Positions 17,995-26,586 of a stretch of DNA of 33,553 nucleotides are shown here, piece by piece. The translations under genes and the position numbers were made by a program. Numbering within the stretch: the stretch's first letter is position 1; every line of letters begins with the position of its first letter. The DNA is from Planctomycetaceae bacterium. Its GTDB lineage: Bacteria > Planctomycetota > Planctomycetia > Pirellulales > Thermoguttaceae. The notes beneath the pieces are model-generated. The model did no database searches, was not told the DNA's origin, and was given only the letters and a program-made list of their open reading frames with translations. Where the stretch lies: contig SUVI01000019.1 of assembly GCA_015062085.1 (NCBI GenBank), positions 1 through 33,553 of the forward strand, given 5' to 3'.

Positions 17995-20226
17995 ATGGCG
18001 ACACTTTCCGACAGTCTGGTTTCCAGCAGTGCCAGGAGACTTCCGATCCGCGTGCGTCCCGATCTGAGCGCAAAAAAGCAGCGCTATCTCGGGAAAACGT
18101 ACTGGATCGTGAAAGATCCTGTCGGGCTGAAATACTATCGTTTCCAGGAGGAGGAATTCGCCATCCTTCACATGCTGGACGGCACGCTGTCCCTCGACGA
18201 GATCAAAAACCGATTTCAGAAAGAATTTCCGCCCCAAAAAATCACGCTTGAGGAACTCTCACAGTTCATCGGCTCTCTGCACCGCAGCGGTCTGATCCTC
18301 ACCGGAATGCACGACCAGGGCTACCAGCTCTACGAGCGTGCCGTCTCACGCCGAAGAAAAGAAATTCTTGGCGCAATGTCGAACATTCTGAGCATCCGAT
18401 TCAAAGGGATCGACCCGGAACGGATCCTCAACGCGATGTACCCATTCACAGCCTGGATCTTCCATCCGTTTACGATGTTTCTGTCGCTCGTCATGATGGT
18501 CAGCGCACTGCTGCTCGTCCTGACCAATTTCGACACATTTTACTCAAAACTCCCGGCATTCCAGCAGTTTTTTACTCCTGTAAACGGTCTCTGGCTCGCA
18601 GTGATCCTCGGAATGACGAAAGTCGTGCACGAATTCGGCCACGGCCTGACCTGCAAGCATTTCGGCGGGGAATGTCATGAAATGGGCGTCATGATCCTGG
18701 TGCTCACACCGTGTCTGTACTGCAACGTCTCCGACTCTTGGATGCTCCCAAGCAAATGGCGGCGCGCCGCGATCGGTTTCGCCGGGATCTTCGTGGAAGT
18801 CTGGCTCGCAGCCTTCGCGACTTTCATCTGGTGGTACTCCAATCCGGGACTCCTGCACAATATCTGCCTGAACATTATGTTCATTTCGTCGGTCAGCACG
18901 ATCATCTTCAACGCGAATCCCCTGCTCCGATACGACGGATACTACGTCCTGTCCGACCTGATGGAAATTCCAAACATGCGGCAGAAGGCGACGAGCATCC
19001 TGAGCCGAAAAGCGGGCGAGTGGTTCCTGGGGCTGGAGTATCCCGACGATCCTTTCCTTCCGCAGAGAAATCAGGCCCTCTTTGCGATTTACGCCGTCGC
19101 GTCCGCGTGCTACAAATGGATCGTGACGTTTTCCATCACCATGTTCCTTCTTCAGGTCTTCAAACCCTACGGGCTGGAGATCCTCGGGATGATGATCGTC
19201 GCGATGTCGCTCGTCGGTCTGGTCGTCATGCCGCTGGTAAAAGTCATTAAGTTTTTTTATGTTCCCGGAAGGCTCGAAAAAGTGAAAAAGCTGCGTTTTT
19301 ATCTGTCGCTGTGCGTTTTCCTCGGATTCCTTGCGTTTCTCTTCTTCGTGAAGCTGCCATACTGTATTTTCACGCCGGTCGAGATCCAGTACGAACACGG
19401 CGACACGGTCTACGTGCACATTCCAGGAACATTGGGAGAGGTTTTCGTCAAACCAGGCGATCTCGTCAAAAAAGATCAGGAACTTGCCGTCCTCTTTGAC
19501 TGGGACCTAGACCTTAACATTCAGAAACTCGATCGAGAAGTGAAGCGGCTCGAAACGCAGCTTGCCCATCTTCCCGCACTTTCCAAAGACGATCCGTCTG
19601 CCGAAGCGCAGATCCCGGTCGTGCAGAAAGCATTGGGTGCAGCACGCGAAGACCTCGCCAAACGGCTGGAAGACCGAAAACGGCTCGTCATCCGTGCAAC
19701 GCGGGCCGGAGTCGTCGTTCCGCCGCCGTTGGTGAAGAAAATAGAACGCGACGGCATGCTCCCCAAATGGCACGGCACACCGTTCCAGACGCGGAATCTC
19801 GGTGCATTTATGAGTACCGGCGAGGCTTTCTGTATCATCGGCGACCCGCAAAAAATGAAGGCGACGCTCGTCGTGACGCAGTCTCAAAAGGATTTCATCC
19901 AGCGCGGACAGCGTGTCGAAGTGAATCTCAATGAGTGCCCCTTCCGCATTTTTGAAGGTGAAACGACCGACGTCGCAACGGAAGAGCTCAAAGTCGTTTC
20001 CGCCCGGCTATCCAACAAAAATAAAGGGGAAGTCTCTACCATCACCGACCAGGACGGGACTGAAAAACCGCAGATCCCGTCATACAAAGTAGACGTTCCG
20101 CTTGACAATTCAGAAGGTCTGATGGAAGTGGGACTCACCGGCCAAGCCAAAATCCACGCGGAACCGCAGACGCTCGCCTTCCGTCTCTGGCGCCTGATCG
20201 CCGAAACGTTTAATTTCAAGATCTGA
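17995..20226 (+). CDS. Site-2-protease-like (M50) membrane protein with PqqD-like N-terminus and HlyD-like C-terminus
   Basis: 743 residues. Residues about 35-105 resemble a PqqD-type peptide-binding domain (YRFQEEEFAILHMLDGTLSL). Several membrane segments follow from about 155 onward. The zinc motif HEFGH is at 212-216, and the third ligand region NPLLRYDGYYVLSDL includes D314, so an active metalloprotease site looks complete. After the last membrane segment (about 435-457) the sequence becomes HlyD-like (IPGTLGEVFVKPGDLVKKDQ, then a coiled coil). PqqD-like domains bind leader peptides in RiPP systems, so cleavage and export of a peptide is possible, but no precursor peptide or radical SAM gene is seen. 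The ribosome binding site is weak. Last gene of the operon, followed by a strong terminator. Confidence 0.85.
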   Translation: MATLSDSLVSSSARRLPIRVRPDLSAKKQRYLGKTYWIVKDPVGLKYYRFQEEEFAILHMLDGTLSLDEIKNRFQKEFPPQKITLEELSQFIGSLHRSGLILTGMHDQGYQLYERAVSRRRKEILGAMSNILSIRFKGIDPERILNAMYPFTAWIFHPFTMFLSLVMMVSALLLVLTNFDTFYSKLPAFQQFFTPVNGLWLAVILGMTKVVHEFGHGLTCKHFGGECHEMGVMILVLTPCLYCNVSDSWMLPSKWRRAAIGFAGIFVEVWLAAFATFIWWYSNPGLLHNICLNIMFISSVSTIIFNANPLLRYDGYYVLSDLMEIPNMRQKATSILSRKAGEWFLGLEYPDDPFLPQRNQALFAIYAVASACYKWIVTFSITMFLLQVFKPYGLEILGMMIVAMSLVGLVVMPLVKVIKFFYVPGRLEKVKKLRFYLSLCVFLGFLAFLFFVKLPYCIFTPVEIQYEHGDTVYVHIPGTLGEVFVKPGDLVKKDQELAVLFDWDLDLNIQKLDREVKRLETQLAHLPALSKDDPSAEAQIPVVQKALGAAREDLAKRLEDRKRLVIRATRAGVVVPPPLVKKIERDGMLPKWHGTPFQTRNLGAFMSTGEAFCIIGDPQKMKATLVVTQSQKDFIQRGQRVEVNLNECPFRIFEGETTDVATEELKVVSARLSNKNKGEVSTITDQDGTEKPQIPSYKVDVPLDNSEGLMEVGLTGQAKIHAEPQTLAFRLWRLIAETFNFKI

Positions 20227-20248
20227 TGCGCACTGCATCATGAGCCCA

Positions 20249-20293
20249 AAAGCCCGCAGAAGGAGCTTTTTCCCGTTTCCTTCTGCGGGCTTT
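20249..20293. terminator. Strong, probably bidirectional terminator between convergent operons
   Basis: A perfect 16-base stem (20249-20264 with 20278-20293) with a 13-base loop. Rightward it ends in TTTGTGTGT; leftward the stem ends in a T run. It lies 23 bases after the M50 gene stop and about 100 bases past the end of the convergent SMC gene. Confidence 0.9.
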
Positions 20294-20358
20294 GTGTGTA
20301 TGGTACTGCATGTACGGTAGTGTGTGTACGGTACTGCGTGTACGGTAGTGTGTGACGG
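20293..20358. repeat. Two and a third copies of a 28-base tandem repeat
   Basis: A GT-rich unit, TGTGTGTAYGGTACTGCR followed by TGTACGGTAG, occurs twice with two base changes and then starts a third time. It lies between the terminator and the SMC stop codon. Confidence 0.8.
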
Positions 20359-20394
20359 CACCTTAAGATCTGTGCGGCAAGAAGGCGATCCAGA

Positions 20395-23300
20395 CTATTT
20401 CTCTGCCTGTTTTTCAGCCTGTTTTTCAGACTCTGCAGGGAAAAGCCGGATCCCGAGCGATTCCAGCTCCCCATTGTCGTTGACTTCCTCAAATTTAACG
20501 GAGACCTGCTTTGAGATTCCGGAATCCTGCATCGTGACGCCGTAGATCGTGTTGGCCACCGACATGGTCTTGCGGGAGTGGGAGATGATGATGAACTGCG
20601 TCTGATCCCGGAACTGATTCAGGATCTCAGTCAGACGCACGGTATTCGCTTCATCAAGAGCCGCATCGACTTCATCAAGGATGCAAAACTGGCTCGGATG
20701 GTTTTTAAAGAGCGCAAAAAGAAGCGCGACGCAGGTCATGGTCTTCTCACCGCCGCTCATGAGCGAAAGATTGAGTCTCTGCTTTCCCGGCGGCTGTGCG
20801 ATGATCTCGACTCCGGCATCGAGCGGATCCGCGCATTCCGTCAACTGGAGTTCCGCGTGTCCGCCTCCGAACAGGTCGCGGAAAATGTGGTAGAAGTACT
20901 CGCCGATCCGTTCAAACGTGCGCATGAAGAGCTTTCGGCAATCTTCGTTGATCCGCTCGATCGTGCGAGTGAGTTTCTCTTTTGCCGAGGCACATTCTTG
21001 GTACTTCGCAAAGATCTCGTCAAAAACAGCTTGCGCTTCATCCAGTTCCTTCAAAGAATCCGCATTGATGTTTCCCAGATGCTGTATCTTGCTTCGGAGC
21101 TGACTGATCTCACGATGGAGATTTTTCTGTTTCGTGTCTTCACCGGGCATGAAGGAATCGATGCGCTGAAAAAAGTCTTCCTGCGCGATCTCGTAGTCCT
21201 CGCACAAACGGGCGACGACGTTTTCCGACTCATGCGCGAGCGTCCCCTTTTCCAACTGAAGCGCATGGATCTTTTCCTCGAGAGTTCGGATCTTTTCACG
21301 TAAAAGTCCGGCGGAACCGAAGATCTGCGCACGTTCGGCATTGGAAGAATTTTTCTGTCTGCGGAGTTCGAAAAGTTCCAACGCCGTCTGTTCCTGCGCA
21401 CAGTAAAAATCCGCCAAACGTGCATTACTCGCCAAAGCGGTCCGTTCCGCCTCGGCAAAAAGTTTCAGATTCTGCTCGAGCTGCGTCTGCTGCTCGTGGA
21501 TGATCTTACGCCGTTCCGTGATGTCGGTATCGAGGCGGTGAAGGGAATTTCGCAGACTTTCGACTCGTTCTTCGCATTTTGCGAGTTGGACTTTGCATTC
21601 CGTAACGAGCAGGTTTTTCTCACTGCGCAACGCATCGGCCTGCAGGATCTCCGCATCAAGATCTTCCAGTTCACGCTGGAGCTCGGCAGCCTGCACCTCA
21701 AGCGCGCTCTTTTCTTCGGTCTTCTTCTGGATGTCCCGACGCAATCCATCGAGTTTTTGCTGGATCTTCTGTCCATTTTCCTGAAACTCACGGATCCGGT
21801 TTTGAAGCTGCGTCTGTCTCTCTCCAAGTGCTTCGATCTCTTTCTGACACTCAAAGAGCTTCTGTGCCGTCAGATCCTGCGCATCCTCCAACCCTGCAAG
21901 CTCCTTCTGACGATTTTCGAGTTTCTGGTGCGTTTCCTGAACGTCTTCGTCTGCCCGTGTGATCTCATTCAGAAGGATCTGAAGCTGGGAACCGAGAGTT
22001 CGAAGCTCACTTCGGCGAGAGATCAGATTGCTCGAGGCGTGCTGCGGTCCGATGCACAGGATCCCGTCCGAAGAATACCGTTCCCCCGCGACCGTGACGA
22101 AATGGATCTGAGGCAGGATCCCAGGTACAGAATTTTGTCCGCGCAGCATTTCGTCATTTTCAAGCCCTCCAGTCCCGGAATGATACTGAAGAAGATCCAC
22201 GGCCGGGAAAAGCGGAAGGGTGAGTTCCCCTGAATAGATACGATGGGAAAGTTCCATTGCGGCATTCAGGTCCTCCACGATCCACGTCTCACCCAACAGA
22301 TACTTGAAGAGCGGCAGGTAAAGATCCTCGCACTGAATAAACTGATCCGCACGTCCCAGCACACCCGGCATTCGATCGAGACCATTGGTGATCCGCACGT
22401 GCGCAAACCGGCGCGCAGCAGCTCTCCGGTGAACTTCTGCAGCACGCGCAGCTAAAGAGGGGGCGGAACGCTCAGAGGACGGCAACTCACTGGAAAACCT
22501 CTGCTGTTCAGGAAGAAAATCATCCATCCAGATGAAGCCGACACGCCCGGGGAATCCTTGAGAATTCTGGCAGAGCGCCTCTAAAAGAGTCGAATTCGGT
22601 TCCACGACCAGATACTGCGCACTCTCGCCAAGCGCAACTTCGATGAGCATCGCGGCATCGACTTCCACCTGGATCAGGTCCGCGACGAGTCCGGAAATGT
22701 CGCGAAAAGGACCATCTGCATGCCGCCGTGCTTCCGTCAGCAGGTAACGCACGCCGGGACTGAGGCCTTCATGACGTTCCTGGAGCTCCTCAAGCGTCGA
22801 AATCCGTCCAAGCATGGCAGAATGACGGCGATGCAGTTCCATCAGGTGAGCTTTGGCATCGTTCCAGAGCCGATCTGCGGATTCCCGAGCACTCCGTGCC
22901 TCTTGAATGTCGTCTTCAGTCCGCTGCTTCTGAACATTCAGCTCCGCAAGCTGCTTTTCCTTTTCGCTCTGCCGTGTCCGACTCTCCGCGATCTCTTCCT
23001 CGATCGTCTGGATGTGCGTTCGATTCTGTTCCAGCTGCTGTGCGGCTGCGGATTCCTGGAGAGAGAGGGAACTCAGAACATTTTCCTCTCCAGAGATCTG
23101 ACGCATGAGGTCAAAACTGGCAGTGGACTGCGTCTCTTTTTGCATTCGGAGTTTTTCGAGAGAATCCATTGCGCTCTCAAGTTCCGACTTCACGGCCGTC
23201 TGATTCTCCGTAACGCTGGCTTTTTGCTGCTGCGCCTGATCCAATTCATTCTGTGCCGCGAGGCGATTTTCATCGAGAGAACGCAGCCTGCGTCCCATTT

Positions 23301-24288
23301 CCGCGATGCGAAGACGTCCGGAATCGATCTCGCCTTCCAGCTCGCTCATCCGTTTGTACTGAAATTGCGCCGCTGCTTCCGAGATCCCGATCGAATGGCG
23401 AGTCTCCGCCATCTGGTCCGTAAAAAGCTGGATCTGCCGGTCAAAATGTCCCGTAGAGCGGTCGAAATCCTGAAGACGCGCTTCGATCTCCTCCAAAGAA
23501 CTCTGAAATTCCGCCTGCTCGCTAAGCAGAGAAACGATTTGGGCTTCCGCGGCACTGAGTTTCGCTTTCATGCCGGAATAGTCCAGAGCGGCGGCCTGAA
23601 ATCTCAACTGCTCCAGACGAACAGAAAGTTCGCGGAATTCCTGTGCCCGCTCCGCCTGCGACTTCACGCGGTTCAGCTGCGCTTCTTTCTCGCCGACCAT
23701 GTCCGAAAGACGCAAAAGAGCCTGTTCTACGCGCTCAAGACGGTTCGACGCCTCCTGCTTTTTGACTCGAAACCGACTTACTCCGGACGCTTCCTCAAAA
23801 AGAAATCTGCGGTCCCGCGGCGACGATTGCAGCAGGCTGTCCACACGCCCCTGCTCGATGATGCTGTACGCATGCGTGCCAAGACCGGTCCCCAAAAGAA
23901 GGTCGCGAATGTCTTTCAGCTTGCACGGCTGGCGATTCAGAAAGTACTCGCTTTCTGCGCTTCCCTCACCGCTTCGGAATGCTCGCCGGGTCACGACGAC
24001 CTCCGACGCATCAAAATTCAGCTTTTCGTCGGAATTGTCGAATGTGAGGGAGACCTCCACCGAATTCATCGCCTTGCGCGTGCTCGAACCGTTGAAGATC
24101 ACGTCGCTGGAATCTTTACCGCGAAGCGACTTCATGCTTTTTTCGCCGAGGACCCACTTGATCGCGTCCACGACGTTCGACTTCCCCGATCCGTTCGGAC
24201 CCACGATGACCGTCAGACCGCTCGAAAACTCGAATCTGCTCCGGTCGGCGAAACTTTTAAAGCCGCTTACTTCAAGGGATCTAAGCAT
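20395..24288 (-). CDS. smc: Chromosome segregation ATPase SMC
   Basis: 1297 residues; ATG at 24286-24288. The N-terminus has Walker A GPNGSGKSN (30-38) directly after SLEVSGFKSFADR. Two long coiled coils flank a central hinge (about 530-690, containing EGLSPGVRYLLTEARR and the LGRADQFIQCE region). The C-terminus has the ABC signature LSLMSGGEK (about 1174-1182), Walker B CILDEVDAALDEAN (about 1200-1213) and the switch region IIISHSRKTM. It binds ATP and DNA and condenses and separates sister chromosomes together with ScpA and ScpB, which are not in this window. It is about 100 residues longer than typical SMC (about 1180), partly from a tail ending in a short KQAEKQAEK repeat. It lies 81 bases after the P-ring-like gene and is probably co-transcribed with it. 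Confidence 0.97.
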   Translation of the reverse strand: MLRSLEVSGFKSFADRSRFEFSSGLTVIVGPNGSGKSNVVDAIKWVLGEKSMKSLRGKDSSDVIFNGSSTRKAMNSVEVSLTFDNSDEKLNFDASEVVVTRRAFRSGEGSAESEYFLNRQPCKLKDIRDLLLGTGLGTHAYSIIEQGRVDSLLQSSPRDRRFLFEEASGVSRFRVKKQEASNRLERVEQALLRLSDMVGEKEAQLNRVKSQAERAQEFRELSVRLEQLRFQAAALDYSGMKAKLSAAEAQIVSLLSEQAEFQSSLEEIEARLQDFDRSTGHFDRQIQLFTDQMAETRHSIGISEAAAQFQYKRMSELEGEIDSGRLRIAEMGRRLRSLDENRLAAQNELDQAQQQKASVTENQTAVKSELESAMDSLEKLRMQKETQSTASFDLMRQISGEENVLSSLSLQESAAAQQLEQNRTHIQTIEEEIAESRTRQSEKEKQLAELNVQKQRTEDDIQEARSARESADRLWNDAKAHLMELHRRHSAMLGRISTLEELQERHEGLSPGVRYLLTEARRHADGPFRDISGLVADLIQVEVDAAMLIEVALGESAQYLVVEPNSTLLEALCQNSQGFPGRVGFIWMDDFLPEQQRFSSELPSSERSAPSLAARAAEVHRRAAARRFAHVRITNGLDRMPGVLGRADQFIQCEDLYLPLFKYLLGETWIVEDLNAAMELSHRIYSGELTLPLFPAVDLLQYHSGTGGLENDEMLRGQNSVPGILPQIHFVTVAGERYSSDGILCIGPQHASSNLISRRSELRTLGSQLQILLNEITRADEDVQETHQKLENRQKELAGLEDAQDLTAQKLFECQKEIEALGERQTQLQNRIREFQENGQKIQQKLDGLRRDIQKKTEEKSALEVQAAELQRELEDLDAEILQADALRSEKNLLVTECKVQLAKCEERVESLRNSLHRLDTDITERRKIIHEQQTQLEQNLKLFAEAERTALASNARLADFYCAQEQTALELFELRRQKNSSNAERAQIFGSAGLLREKIRTLEEKIHALQLEKGTLAHESENVVARLCEDYEIAQEDFFQRIDSFMPGEDTKQKNLHREISQLRSKIQHLGNINADSLKELDEAQAVFDEIFAKYQECASAKEKLTRTIERINEDCRKLFMRTFERIGEYFYHIFRDLFGGGHAELQLTECADPLDAGVEIIAQPPGKQRLNLSLMSGGEKTMTCVALLFALFKNHPSQFCILDEVDAALDEANTVRLTEILNQFRDQTQFIIISHSRKTMSVANTIYGVTMQDSGISKQVSVKFEEVNDNGELESLGIRLFPAESEKQAEKQAEK

Positions 24289-24369
24289 GAGGAAACCAAA
24301 TCTTCAGCTCTGCTGGAACAAAACGAAACGAAAGGAACGAATGAACGGAACTCCTGAAAATTCCGGCAT

Positions 24370-26373
24370 TCAGAAGTCTTCGGACCGGGTAAATTCACCG
24401 GACGTCTGCAGATCCTCCTCTAAAAATTCATCCGCATCGCTATTTTCATCCGTTTCCGCGTCACTCTCCACGTCACTCCCGACATCACTACTGTCTGCAA
24501 TTTGACCAACAGCACGATCTGAACCAGGAGCGTCCTCTGTCCCCTCCGCGTCATTCCACGAACTGACCTCTCCAGAAACTCCGTCAGGATCACCCGCCGT
24601 TTCGGCCATTTCTCCGTCAGCACGGTCTGACTCTTCCGTCTCGGGGACTTCGACCGCTTCATTTTCAGCCTGCGCTTTCCGTTTCGCTTTGCTCTGGAGG
24701 TAACGTTCACGGCGTTCTTGCTCGATCCGGTTTTTCTCGATCGGATCCATCCGTCCGGATTCAGGAAGCGCATCGACGTAGAATGCCGTACTGAGCGCAT
24801 TCTGTGCAATGGCGCCCTGAATGACTTCCAGTACGTCCGGATAGGTCGCCCCAACTTCCGAAAGCGCACGGATCACGTCCTCGAGGCGGCTCGAGACTGT
24901 TCGGCTCTGGTCCTGCTGATTCGCGCTAAAACGCGAGACGACGATCTCATCCGCAGAATTGGAACGCACGATGATGTTGTTCGGCGCTTCCACGACTAAC
25001 GGATGACTGAACCGCTGCCCCTCGCCAAATACCGTGATCTCCGCACGTGTCCGTTTCGTGACGTGAAGCATCGGCGTCCCAGTGGACGGAATGACGCAAA
25101 AATGGAACGTCTTTTTGCCAAGAAGCTCGCCTGCAACGAGCGGATCCGTCGGACGCATCATATACAGTGCACGAAAGGCTCCGTACCGCGTCTCGGCCGT
25201 CTCGGAACTCATGAGCTCACGCAGAACGTCGTACGCGTTCAAATCATCCAGCGCACTCAGCGCCTTAAGAGCCTGATCGCGGTTCACGCGGTCTTCCAGC
25301 GCCACGCGGCCAAGAACTTCCGCTCCATCGCTCACATCCAGATACGCCAGCGCCTGGGCAGCATGAAACTGAACGTAAAGCTCATTCGACGTCAGACCAA
25401 GTTTCAGCGTGTCGATCCCCTTCCGTCCGATCGCCTCAAGTTCCAGCGCTGCACGTTTCGCACTCGTTGGATCCATGAGCCGTTTTTCAAGAAGATTCAT
25501 TCGGTCAAGCCGTTCCGCTTCCGTTTCGAGGATCGCAAGACTCTGCACGACCTCGACGAAACGGTAAATATTCTGACGGTATTCCGGCGGGATCGAAAGG
25601 TAGATCAGTTTGTCGTCCTTCGCATTCGCAACTTTTTTCGTGCTCCCATTCCCCATCTTAAACCGCGCATTGATGGCTCGCTCGATCTTCATCGTCATGA
25701 ACTTGTCCGGCCTCGCAGACGTTCGTGAAACAAGCAGCTGGATCTGACGGCTGATCGTCGACACTCCGCCCCCAAGCACGATTCCGCGGCACTGCGTCAT
25801 CTTATCGCGCGGCGTCCCCGTCTTCGGCTCTACGATGATCGGACCAGAACAAACGGCACGTTTCCGTCCCTCACGCAGACGGTCAAGCATCAGCATCTCC
25901 TTCATCGGCGCAGGAAGAAGATACCCGCCGCGCAAACTCGTCGTTTCGCTGTCCGTCGTCACCGTCACTTCCACGTCAAACCGGTCTCCCTTCTGCACGC
26001 CGGGCGGAAGGTAACCGCTCACGACGACCAATGACGTACTCGGATCGGCCAAAACACGCGCAGGCTGCGCCACGTCACGGCTCGCCATTTCACGAAGAAG
26101 CATCGTTCTCTGGACAGACTCCGGCGGATCGCTCCCAGTACCGGCAAGATTCGCGGCAAGACTCACTGCGGAAACTTCGATCGGCTCTGCACCGTACGCC
26201 ATGGTGATGTCACCCACAAATTTCGGCTGCGAGTACTCTTTTTTCTGATCCACATTACCGCGTTCCACGTCCTTTTTACCCCCGAGAGAATCGCACCCGG
26301 CAAAAAAAAGCACGCAAATACACGCTATGGCTCCAAGGAGCTGTGTTTTGAATGAAATTGAATTCCGTTTCAT
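24370..26373 (-). CDS. P-ring-domain (FlgI-like) lipoprotein with HEAT-like repeats
   Basis: 667 residues from the ATG at 26371-26373, which has AGGT 7 bases upstream and places a lipoprotein signal at the start (lipobox FFAGC, cysteine at residue 22). Upstream in-frame starts would bury the signal and run into the promoter. About 60-250 resembles the flagellar P-ring protein FlgI: SLVVVSGYLPPGVQKGDRFD, SLRGGYLLPAPM, and the VVLGGGVS-type turn. About 300-430 are helical HEAT-like repeats. The C-terminal 130 residues are very acidic (Glu/Asp/Ser) and look disordered. No flagellar gene is nearby and the FlgI domain is combined with a lipid anchor, so a non-flagellar envelope role is more likely. 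Such 'FlgI' proteins occur in planctomycetes. The link with SMC is probably only co-transcription. Confidence 0.75.
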   Translation of the reverse strand: MKRNSISFKTQLLGAIACICVLFFAGCDSLGGKKDVERGNVDQKKEYSQPKFVGDITMAYGAEPIEVSAVSLAANLAGTGSDPPESVQRTMLLREMASRDVAQPARVLADPSTSLVVVSGYLPPGVQKGDRFDVEVTVTTDSETTSLRGGYLLPAPMKEMLMLDRLREGRKRAVCSGPIIVEPKTGTPRDKMTQCRGIVLGGGVSTISRQIQLLVSRTSARPDKFMTMKIERAINARFKMGNGSTKKVANAKDDKLIYLSIPPEYRQNIYRFVEVVQSLAILETEAERLDRMNLLEKRLMDPTSAKRAALELEAIGRKGIDTLKLGLTSNELYVQFHAAQALAYLDVSDGAEVLGRVALEDRVNRDQALKALSALDDLNAYDVLRELMSSETAETRYGAFRALYMMRPTDPLVAGELLGKKTFHFCVIPSTGTPMLHVTKRTRAEITVFGEGQRFSHPLVVEAPNNIIVRSNSADEIVVSRFSANQQDQSRTVSSRLEDVIRALSEVGATYPDVLEVIQGAIAQNALSTAFYVDALPESGRMDPIEKNRIEQERRERYLQSKAKRKAQAENEAVEVPETEESDRADGEMAETAGDPDGVSGEVSSWNDAEGTEDAPGSDRAVGQIADSSDVGSDVESDAETDENSDADEFLEEDLQTSGEFTRSEDF

Positions 26374-26415
26374 CTTTGACCTGCACTTCATCGTGAAATT
26401 ACTGCAATATACGAC

Positions 26416-26444
26416 AGAATAGACCTTTCCTGTTTTTTTGTCAA
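26416..26444 (-). promoter_or_regulatory. Consensus sigma70 promoter for the P-ring lipoprotein / smc unit
   Basis: On the minus strand TTGACA (26439-26444), 17 bases, TATTCT (26416-26421), 43 bases before the chosen start codon. It also supports the downstream start, because longer in-frame versions of the gene would overlap the promoter. Confidence 0.7.
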
Positions 26445-26507
26445 GAGAAATTTCCCGTTTTTTTCGACTTTCCGCCGATCTTTCCATTGCAAAACACAAA
26501 AAAACGC

Positions 26508-26551
26508 AAAAAACGCAGAGAAAGGACCGTCACCAGTCTTCTTTCCCTGCG
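26508..26551 (-). terminator. Rho-independent terminator of the LRR-kinase gene
   Basis: Read leftward: CGCAGGGAAAG (26541-26551), 16-base loop, CTTTCTCTGCG (26514-26524), then TTTTTT. One mismatch in an 11-base stem. It separates the kinase transcript from the downstream promoter at 26416-26444. Confidence 0.85.
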
Positions 26552-26586
26552 TCTCCTGCGCGAAAAAACAAAATGTCAAACCGCTA

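Noticed and set aside
22720..24357. 545-codon open frame antisense to smc
   Set aside because: Codon-bias shadow of smc; no motif, no ribosome binding site, and composition typical of reverse-frame translation.
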